This document shows, piece after piece, positions 1 through 4,652 of a stretch of 5,196 bases of DNA (the first letter of the stretch is position 1; every line of letters starts with the position of its first letter). The stretch lies in contig NBLS01000105.1 in NCBI GenBank assembly GCA_002084385.1, forward strand, positions 1-5,196. Direction: 5' to 3'. The position numbers were made by a program, and so were the translations under genes. This DNA is from Desulfobacteraceae bacterium 4572_19. GTDB taxonomy: Bacteria > Desulfobacterota > Desulfobacteria > Desulfobacterales > NBLS01. A model generated the notes under the pieces. It searched no databases. It saw nothing but the letters and a program-made list of their open reading frames with translations, and was not told the DNA's origin.

Positions 1-951
1 GAGGGATCGAGCTCAGAGTCAAGCATGATTTCTTCCACATGTACTAATGTAGTTTGGCGTGTAGTGGAGTGAAAGCTACCATCAAAGAAACTTGCTACGG
101 TTAAACCGTTTAACTGTAAAAAACCGTGATCGCCATAAAATTTTGCTATTATACAAGATTTTGGCATATCTCCTTCGGCAATTCCCACAATATTTTTATC
201 GTTTGATATTAGTTTTCGATTTGAGTGTTGAACCGATATAAGAAGTTTTCTGACATGCTTAAAATTATAAAGACTTGGGCAGAAATTTAGTAATAAACGT
301 AATGTTTTTAATTTGTTCAGGCTCTGCAAAAACAAGTTCACCCCTTGGCCATGCACCCTCTTCCGGTGTTTTTGCTATACCAAGAATTGCTCCTGAAACA
401 TGGTATGCCGATAAATTGGTTTCCGGACCCATTATTGAATTTCGCTCATCAATTATAAAATCACTTATGGCATGGGTTGAAAATTTTTGAAGCACATGGC
501 CTGATGTACCCATGGAAACACTGTTACCCGAAAAATCTTGAGAAAGTAACCATGCAGCATGTTCAAGCCATTTTTTGGTAGGTCCTGTGGAACACATATC
601 AGGATGATGCTCGGTAAACCACATTTGATAAAAAAATGAGGTAGAACTGCCTCCTGATGAAATTAAACCGGCAAGATCTATGTCATTGATTACATGAAGT
701 GTATTTTGAGGAGCTTTTGTTATGGCTTCAATCGAATTTGTTCGCCATAATGTAGAATCTATGTAAACTTCTTTTAGCTTAGGTTCGTGTCCTGTAAGAA
801 GGTGTTGAGGATCATAGATACGAATTGGGTCGTCAGGGCTAAAGGCATAAAGAAGTGCTGTTTTTGTAGGGTGTGAAAAGAATGAAAGTCCTTCAACCAA
901 TCCATCGAAAGTATTTAATATGCATAATCTTCTTAAGGCATTATCCAGCAT
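1..951 (-). pseudogene. Unrecognised protein gene, frameshifted, 3' end outside window
   Basis: I do not recognise this gene with confidence. Translation starts at ATG 951-949, chosen because a strong GGAGGA Shine-Dalgarno sequence (956-961) sits four bases upstream. The first frame runs 228 residues to a TAA at 267-265. The next frame then continues without a stop for about 85 more codons to the window edge, giving ...KHVRKLLISVQHSN... and ...GDHGFLQLNGL... The two segments join smoothly if one C is removed from the CCC at 279-277, so a single protein of more than 310 residues was probably encoded. No signal peptide or obvious membrane segment is seen. The N-terminal part contains IYDPQHLLTGHEPKLKE (about residues 45-61). 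The C-terminal part weakly recalls the DisA_N diadenylate-cyclase fold with a preceding sensor region, but its DGA and RHR motifs are not clearly present, so this is a guess. The break may be a real mutation or a homopolymer sequencing error. Confidence 0.6.
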
Positions 952-1100
952 TTTTTCCTCCAGTGCATAAAATTATGTTTTTTGTTATAGTGTGTTTTCC
1001 GTTATAACACAGCTTTCCCACGGGTTTTTATAATACAGTTTTTTATGGTTTTTATATGAAAGTCCATGGAAAAGCTATACTATAAAGACTTTTATTTTTC

Positions 1101-1144
1101 GTTGTGGCGTATCATTTACCATGACAAGTTTATATAAAAACTGT
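1101..1144. repeat. Interspersed repeat, copy A (downstream of fucA)
   Basis: This stretch begins GTTGTGG, contains ACCATG in the middle and ends with TTATATAAAAA followed by a TGT. The same order and spacing recur at 2199-2240, with roughly three quarters of positions matching by eye and three small gaps. In this copy the central hairpin is mostly lost; only TGG and CCA remain of the stem. The two copies lie in the same orientation on either side of the aldolase/small-protein unit. The rest of the 952-1163 gap is AT-rich. It holds a 7-bp inverted repeat, TGTTATA/TATAACA (983-989 and 1003-1009), of unknown role just upstream of the leftmost gene. Confidence 0.45.
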
Positions 1145-1163
1145 AAGTATAATCTAAGTATAA

Positions 1164-1940
1164 TTAACGATCTCTGTCAGGAGTTCCTTTGCCCATCCGT
1201 TTTGTTGAATTACAAGATGGAGTAAATGCCTGTTTTCGTATAAATGTATTATAATTGTACTTTGATTTTTTTTCTACTTCAGCTGTTATTTTACTATTTT
1301 GTCCTTTCCTATAAGTATCAAATTTTTTAATAACACTTTCCATCTGTTCTTCTGAAATTATTACAGGATTACCAATGGATTTTGACTGGTAATATATACG
1401 GGCTACAAGTTCAATCTCTTCTGCTGTTGTAAAAGCTTCAAGAAGGTTATTGCCTGTTGCAATAAGTCCATGGTTGGCAAGTAATACAGCATTGTAATTT
1501 TTAATCGTATTGGAGATGTTATCTGCAAGTTCCTGAGTTCCGAATGTTGCATAGGGTGCAACGGGTACTTTTTTTCCGGCAAATCCAACAAGATAATGCA
1601 CAGCAGGAAGTTCCCACTCTAAGCAGGCCAAAGTTGTAGCATAAACAGAATGGGTGTGCACAACTGAATTAATATCATTTCGCCGTCTATAAAGGGCAAT
1701 ATGGAAATTTAATTCACTTGAAGGTTTTAATTTGCTTTGGTGTATTTTACCATTCAGATCAACTACAACAACGTCATCAACAGTTGTATCAAAATAATCA
1801 ATTCCACTTGCCGAAATAGCAATAAGGTTTTTCCGGCGATTAAATATACTAAGGTTGCCTCCGGTTCCTGTTGTCAGATTGGAATTAACAAGTTTTTTTC
1901 CAAATGTTACTATTTGCTTTCTCTCTTTTTCTAAAAGCAT
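1164..1940 (-). CDS. fucA: L-fuculose-phosphate aldolase-like class II aldolase
   Basis: This is a zinc-dependent class II aldolase of the FucA/AraD/adducin family. Family members cleave L-fuculose 1-phosphate or a related sugar phosphate into dihydroxyacetone phosphate and an aldehyde in the cytoplasm. Visible signatures are GTGGNLS (residues 25-31), PSSE with the metal-region Glu76, the zinc histidines H95 and H97 in HTHSVY, Tyr116 (equivalent to catalytic Tyr113 of E. coli FucA), the block APYATFGTQEL (128-138), and the third zinc histidine H157 in ANHGL. All catalytic residues are present. The protein has 258 residues against about 215 in E. coli FucA. The surplus is a basic C-terminal tail (about 213-258) ending RMGKGTPDRDR, which does not resemble the family and may be acquired or extended sequence. 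The ATG overlaps the stop of the upstream small gene (TAATG), and GGGA lies a few bases before it, so translational coupling is likely. The true substrate could be another phosphorylated sugar, such as a 5-deoxyribulose phosphate. Confidence 0.87.
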   Translation of the reverse strand: MLLEKERKQIVTFGKKLVNSNLTTGTGGNLSIFNRRKNLIAISASGIDYFDTTVDDVVVVDLNGKIHQSKLKPSSELNFHIALYRRRNDINSVVHTHSVYATTLACLEWELPAVHYLVGFAGKKVPVAPYATFGTQELADNISNTIKNYNAVLLANHGLIATGNNLLEAFTTAEEIELVARIYYQSKSIGNPVIISEEQMESVIKKFDTYRKGQNSKITAEVEKKSKYNYNTFIRKQAFTPSCNSTKRMGKGTPDRDR

Positions 1941-2104
1941 TAATTCATTCCCATAGTAATTTCCAGTTTTTTTATTTCTTGTAAAATTTTTTGTTTTTCG
2001 ATGTCTGAAAGGGTCTCATTATGTAAACGTCGCTGGAGTCCAAGAAGTATCATCTCTAATCTATAATCACTGCATGTATATGTAGGTTCTTTTTTTTTAG
2101 TCAT
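1940..2104 (-). CDS. Conserved small protein with TCSDYR motif (54 aa)
   Basis: This short gene runs from ATG 2104-2102 to TAA 1942-1940, and its last stop base is the first base of the aldolase ATG. The product is soluble, highly charged and probably helical. It starts MTKKKEPTYTCSDYRLEM and continues with LLGLQRRL and LSDIEKQKILQEIKKLE. I recall very similar small proteins of unknown function (TCSDYRxEM.LLGLxRRL followed by a charged helix) in sulfate-reducing Desulfobacterota, usually beside metabolic genes, but cannot confirm this here. The amphipathic helix of about residues 33-49 suggests a protein-protein contact. No strong Shine-Dalgarno sequence precedes the ATG. Codons 3-5 lie in a run of nine A. 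The one-base overlap with fucA argues that this is a real translated gene. No function can be assigned. Confidence 0.75.
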   Translation of the reverse strand: MTKKKEPTYTCSDYRLEMILLGLQRRLHNETLSDIEKQKILQEIKKLEITMGMN

Positions 2105-2147
2105 TTTTTTGATAGTTTACAGGTTTAGTATTTTTATATAAAAGTAG

Positions 2148-2169
2148 GGGCAATCCCTTGTGGTTGCCC
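2148..2169. repeat. REP-like hairpin (GGGCAA...TTGCCC)
   Basis: GGGCAATC (2148-2155) pairs with GGTTGCCC (2162-2169), giving an eight-pair stem with one G-T pair and a six-base loop, CCTTGT. The flank GTAGGGGCAA and the CCTTGT loop look like the short extragenic palindromes that recur many times in Desulfobacterota and cyanobacterial genomes. That family memory is not checked here. On the minus strand the stem is followed after a few bases by TTTT, so it could also act as a weak terminator or attenuator ahead of the small-protein gene. Confidence 0.6.
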
Positions 2170-2198
2170 AATAAGCATATGCATAGCTTTCATATTTT

Positions 2199-2240
2199 GT
2201 TGTGGTGGCAATCCACCATGCAAGTTATATAAAAAGTTGT
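2199..2240. repeat. Interspersed repeat, copy B, with intact hairpin
   Basis: This is the counterpart of the repeat at 1101-1144: GTTGTGG at the start, ACCATG in the middle and TTATATAAAAA near the end. In this copy TGGTGG (2203-2208) pairs perfectly with CCACCA (2213-2218) around a four-base CAAT loop. The intact stem and its decay in the other copy suggest a small extragenic palindromic repeat with this copy closer to the original. Confidence 0.45.
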
Positions 2241-2342
2241 GGACATTTATCTTAAAAAGCATTATCGAAGTAAGAATAATACGTTTTATGTGAGTTTGTC
2301 AAGGTTTTATATGTTATCAGTGAACCTTTCATAACATAACAG

Positions 2343-2489
2343 GTAACCGTTCACGAACAAGAAATGTGATTTTTCGGTAATCTCACATTTGTAAGCGTTC
2401 ACAAGTGCCTTATATTCGCATAAACAGCTTGTCATATAATTATATATGACAAGCTGTTTATGCGAAGATGAGGTATTGTGAACGCTTAC
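2343..2489. mobile_element. 147-bp non-autonomous IS66-type element (MITE)
   Basis: The left end reads GTAACCGTTCACGA (2343-2356) and the right end, on the complementary strand, reads GTAAGCGTTCACAA (2489-2476): a 14-bp terminal inverted repeat with two mismatches. The octamer CATAACAG occurs directly outside both ends (2335-2342 and 2490-2497), a perfect 8-bp target duplication. Ends beginning 5'-GTAA(G)CG and 8-bp duplications are established traits of IS66-family insertion sequences. The element is too short for a transposase, so it would have to be moved in trans. Inside, the 2362-2369/2383-2390 hairpin (AAATGTGA/TCACATTT) is followed at once by a second end-like motif (2391-2404) that begins a 99-nt palindrome. 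It lies 19 bases upstream of the release-factor start once the duplication is counted, so it has split that gene's leader. Confidence 0.8.
2391..2489. repeat. 99-nt near-perfect palindrome inside the element
   Basis: The outer 14 bases (2391-2404) pair perfectly with 2476-2489. After an unpaired 10/9-base interval, 2415-2438 pairs perfectly with 2443-2466 (24 bp) around a four-base ATTA loop. The structure looks like two copies of the element's right end joined head to head. If transcribed it would form a very stable hairpin ending 27 bases before the release-factor ATG. No T-run follows the stem, so it is not a standard intrinsic terminator. Confidence 0.85.
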
Positions 2490-2516
2490 CATAACAGATG
2501 TACGAGAGTTTATATC

Positions 2517-2840
2517 ATGGGACCTGGAAAGAAAAAAATTGAACAACTTGAAAAACGAATGCGTTTACTTGGTATTAGAAAGGCAGATATTAAGGAGCGG
2601 TTTATAAGATCTTCCGGGAAAGGAGGCCAAAATGTTAATAAAGTTGCAACCTGTGTGTTTTTAAAACATATCCCGACAGGCATTACTGTAAAAAATGGTT
2701 CTGAACGTTCCCAGAATTTAAACAGGTTTCTATCCCTTCGTTCCCTTGTTGATAAGCTTGAAGAAAAACTGCTTGGTAAAAAAAGTGCAAAAGCTTTACT
2801 TGGTGAAAAAAAGAGAAAACAGAAGAAGAAGAAGTTTTGA
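2517..2840 (+). CDS. Peptide chain release factor-like GGQ protein
   Basis: This is a small stand-alone RF-1/ArfB-type domain that should hydrolyse peptidyl-tRNA on the ribosome, most likely in rescue of stalled ribosomes, since it lacks the codon-recognition domains of RF1 and RF2. The catalytic segment is RSSGKGGQNVNKV (residues 31-43) with the GGQ at 36-38. It is followed by HIPTGI and by ERSQNLNRFLSLRSLVDKLE (63-82), typical of the family. The 107-residue chain ends in a Lys/Arg-rich tail, as in ArfB relatives that use it to enter the mRNA channel. Relatives I remember carry a longer RRRSRR-type tail, so the end may be cut short. ATG 2517 is preferred over the in-frame GTG 2478, which lies inside the mobile element; GAGAG (2504-2508) is a modest ribosome site. 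The stop is overlapped by the mgtC reading frame. Sequestration by the upstream palindrome could affect expression. Confidence 0.85.
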   Translation: MGPGKKKIEQLEKRMRLLGIRKADIKERFIRSSGKGGQNVNKVATCVFLKHIPTGITVKNGSERSQNLNRFLSLRSLVDKLEEKLLGKKSAKALLGEKKRKQKKKKF

Positions 2841-3558
2841 TGCAGTAATAACTTTTTTTGTCAATACACATTTAAATGATTTTGATAAAATTATCATTGC
2901 AGGTGTATTGGGCGGTATAATCGGAATAGAACGGGAACACCACGGACAAGCAGCAGGTCTTAGGACAAATATGATTGTTTGTTTAGGCGCCTGTTTGTTA
3001 ATGCAATTATCTCTTTATCTTGAAGATATGCATCTTTATCTAAAAGCAGATTCGGTTGTACGAATAGACCCTGGAAGAATTGCATCTTACGCAATTGCAA
3101 GTATGGGTTTTCTTGGTGCCGGAGCCATAATTAAAGGCAATAATTCCATAAGAGGATTAACAACAGCTGCAAGTTTATGGCTTGTTACAGGTCTCGGGCT
3201 GTCTGTTGGTGCAGGACTTGTTTATCCAGCCACTCTTGTTACGATATTGACGATATTAATACTTTATTTATTTCCAATAATTATGAAAAAAATTATAACA
3301 AGGCATGTATTTATAAGAATTATCATAGTCCTTGATAATCTTGAAAATTCATATCAGGAAATAAAAGATATCCTGACCGAAACAAAAGCTTTTTCCATAA
3401 TGCATGTGGATTATATTCGTGATATCGCAAATAATCAGGAAACGTTTACTATTAAAATTGTTGCAAAAAAAGATTGTTGTTGGCAAAGTGTTTCAGAAAA
3501 TATGACCGTGCTTTCTAATCTTAAGAAAATTTCTTTTGAAGAGGCTAATGTTTATTAA
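2803..3558 (+). CDS. MgtC/SapB-family membrane protein, start uncertain
   Basis: This is an inner-membrane MgtC-family protein. Characterised members inhibit the F1Fo ATP synthase or support growth at low magnesium, but most relatives have no known role. Family hallmarks, numbered from GTG 2803, are GIERE (41-45) with GLRT (52-55), the DPGR motif (89-92), GFLGAGAII (102-110) and GLTTAASLW (118-126). Hydrophobic helices lie at about 30-42, 56-73, 93-111, 120-137 and 140-160. They are followed by a soluble ACT-like C-terminal domain (about 165-251). There is no in-frame ATG. GTG 2803 inside the release-factor gene and TTG 2746 are the only ordinary candidates, and neither has a clear ribosome site. 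The ATG of the TGATG at 2838-2842 is out of frame and meets a stop after two codons. The N-terminal junction may therefore be damaged. It probably shares a transcript with the release-factor gene. Confidence 0.82.
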   Translation: MKKRENRRRRSFDAVITFFVNTHLNDFDKIIIAGVLGGIIGIEREHHGQAAGLRTNMIVCLGACLLMQLSLYLEDMHLYLKADSVVRIDPGRIASYAIASMGFLGAGAIIKGNNSIRGLTTAASLWLVTGLGLSVGAGLVYPATLVTILTILILYLFPIIMKKIITRHVFIRIIIVLDNLENSYQEIKDILTETKAFSIMHVDYIRDIANNQETFTIKIVAKKDCCWQSVSENMTVLSNLKKISFEEANVY

Positions 3559-3594
3559 GAGTATTTAGGGAGTCTGAAAAATATAATCGTCCAG

Positions 3595-3620
3595 AATCTT
3601 TTGGAATATTCCTAAAGATT
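3595..3620. repeat. 26-bp near-perfect palindrome after mgtC
   Basis: The left arm AATCTTT (3595-3601) pairs with AAAGATT (3614-3620), a single T/T mismatch follows, and the centre GGAATATTCC (3603-3612) is a perfect palindrome. It has no loop and no following T-run, which fits an operator or an extragenic palindrome better than an intrinsic terminator. It lies three bases before the decayed element arm, much as a different hairpin precedes the matching arm at 2391. Confidence 0.6.
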
Positions 3621-3623
3621 GTT

Positions 3624-3671
3624 GCAAGCGTTTACAAGTACTTCATCTTTACATAAACAGTTTGTCATATG
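3624..3671 (+). repeat. Decayed single arm of the IS66-like element
   Basis: This 48-base stretch, starting GCAAGCGTTTACAAG and ending TTTGTCATATG, aligns without gaps to the left palindrome arm at 2391-2438. About ten positions differ, and nearly all are transitions (C to T, G to A or the reverse). It is an older half copy in direct orientation to that arm and inverted relative to the element's right end at 2489. No target duplication was found, so it is a remnant. Confidence 0.7.
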
Positions 3672-3682
3672 TAGTCCAACTA

Positions 3683-3841
3683 TGGGTGCAACACAAAAAG
3701 TTGCAAATTGCTAACGTCCCAATACAATCTTCTCTTCTTGAATAAATGTATCTATATATTGTGTAGAAATAAAATATATTGCACAATATACAAGTTGATA
3801 AAAAAATATTATTTGAATGTAATTTTTTGTGTTGCACTCGA
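3683..3841. mobile_element. Possible 159-bp TA-flanked inverted-repeat element
   Basis: GTGCAACACAAAAA (3686-3699) is perfectly complementary to TTTTTGTGTTGCAC (3824-3837). Dinucleotides TA lie just outside at 3681-3682 and 3842-3843, as expected if a Tc1/mariner-like (IS630-group) relative had inserted, but two bases are weak evidence. Inside are a TGCAAC/GTTGCA hairpin (3687-3692 with 3700-3705) and a 9-bp inverted repeat TATATTGTG/CACAATATA (3755-3763 with 3782-3790). It encodes nothing recognisable. It could also be a structured RNA or a pair of regulator sites. Confidence 0.35.
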
Positions 3842-3910
3842 TAATTATTATATGCTAAGAAACAGACCGTAAGTGAACATAATCTTAACATTTCTTTTAA
3901 AAAAGGATAG

Positions 3911-3939
3911 TTGGAAATTTATTTATGTTTAACTACAGT
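3911..3939 (+). promoter_or_regulatory. Candidate sigma-70 promoter for parA
   Basis: TTGGAA (3911-3916) and TACAGT (3934-3939) are separated by 17 bases, and each box matches four of six consensus positions. The spacing and location, 46 bases before the parA start, are right, but chance matches are common in DNA this AT-rich. Confidence 0.35.
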
Positions 3940-3985
3940 CCTCGTGATAAAAAAAAATAATCCGTATGGAATAAGGAAGTGACAG

Positions 3986-4652
3986 GTGAGTAGAATTATA
4001 GTATTTGCCAACCGTAAAGGTGGGTGTGGAAAGACGACTACGGCGGTTAATGTCGCCCATGGACTTTGTGATCATGGCAGTGTCCTTTTTATTGATATGG
4101 ATGCCCAAGCACATGCATCTACCATACTTGCCTTACAGGCTTTTTCCGAAAACATAAGTATTACACAGGTGCTTGAAAAAAAGATACCGATAGATCGCGC
4201 GTGCCTTAACTCTGGCAGAGCAAATAATACCGATTACAACTCAATATGATTTTATAATCATTGATCCTCCTCCTACACTTGGCATATTAATGGTAATCTC
4301 ATTGGTGGCAGCCCATGAAGTATATATCCCAATGCCTCTACACTTTTTAGCCATGGAGGGATTGGCCGAAATGATGCAGGTTATTTATCGTTTGAATGCC
4401 GGCTTTAATCCGGAACTCCACCTTGCCGGAATTATCCCTACCTTTTTTAATAAAAATACCCGGACAGCCAGAGAAATTAGTAATGAAATTAAAAACAATT
4501 TTGGGAAGCCTATACTATTGTCGGGAATTAGAAATAATATTAAACTGGCTGAATCTCCGGCATTTAAGCAAACCATTTTTGAGTATGCCCCTAAAAGCAT
4601 AGGTGCACAAGACTATAAAAATTTAATAACAACTATAAATCAAGGTGTCTAA
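3986..4652 (+). pseudogene. ParA/Soj-like ATPase gene with internal deletion and frameshift
   Basis: ParA-family ATPases bind DNA or partner proteins in an ATP-dependent way to place plasmids, chromosomes or protein clusters such as chemosensory arrays. The GTG start at 3986 follows AAGGAAG (3973-3979) at six bases. The first frame gives the deviant Walker A KGGCGKTT (residues 11-18) and FIDMDAQAHAS (35-45), then runs into unrelated codons and stops at 4247-4249. The next frame resumes the family at LAEQ and then QYDFIIIDPPPTLG (Walker B), and continues through IPTFFNK, RNNIKLAESPA and a normal C-terminus. The switch lies near the CGCGCG at 4196-4201. Compared with Soj (about 253 residues) some 35-45 residues are missing between the halves, so a block of roughly 100-130 bases was lost, not just one base. 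No single complete ATPase can be made. The ATG at 4290 has no ribosome site. It ends directly before the next gene's ATG, which suggests an operon. Confidence 0.85.

Larger units (their letters stand above)
2105..2516. other. Gene-free stretch between divergent units, filled with repeats
   Basis: This 412-base region separates the minus-strand small-protein/aldolase unit from the plus-strand release-factor/mgtC unit, so it must contain promoters for both directions. It holds a REP-like hairpin (2148-2169), an 8-bp palindrome GCATATGC (2175-2182), repeat copy B (2199-2240) and the 147-bp IS66-like element (2343-2489). On the minus strand, TTGCCC (2153-2148) and TACTAA are 17 bases apart, a weak promoter candidate for the small-protein gene. 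No convincing plus-strand sigma-70 promoter was found. TTGTCA at 2296-2301 lacks a good -10 box at the right distance. No tRNA or riboswitch was recognised. Confidence 0.6.
3559..3985. other. Gene-free repeat-rich stretch before parA
   Basis: This 427-base gap has no convincing gene on either strand. From left to right it holds a 26-bp palindrome (3595-3620), a decayed arm of the IS66-like element (3624-3671), a segment bounded by a 14-bp inverted repeat (3683-3841) and a candidate sigma-70 promoter (3911-3939). No T-run follows a stable stem downstream of mgtC, so no clear intrinsic terminator is present. Confidence 0.6.

Noticed and set aside
2391..2489. Taking the palindrome alone as the mobile element
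   Set aside because: Its own flanks do not match (TCACATTT against CATAACAG), whereas the ends at 2343 and 2489 are flanked by identical octamers.
2478..2516. Upstream GTG start for the release-factor-like gene
   Set aside because: The GTG lies inside the mobile element's right end and the added residues do not resemble the family; ATG 2517 gives the expected N-terminus.
2307..2546. Minus-strand open frame of 79 codons
   Set aside because: It is composed of the inserted element and its palindrome, has no recognisable protein features and runs into the release-factor gene.
1101..3671. CRISPR array
   Set aside because: The repeats are few, of different families, irregularly spaced and partly inverted; no regular repeat-spacer pattern exists and no cas gene is present.
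3649..3891. Minus-strand open frame of 80 codons
   Set aside because: It lies across the inverted-repeat segment, is low-complexity AT-rich translation and has no ribosome site or recognisable motif.
4290..4652. Independent small gene from ATG 4290
   Set aside because: The ATG falls inside a conserved ParA core segment after Walker B, with no ribosome site; the frame is the displaced second half of parA.
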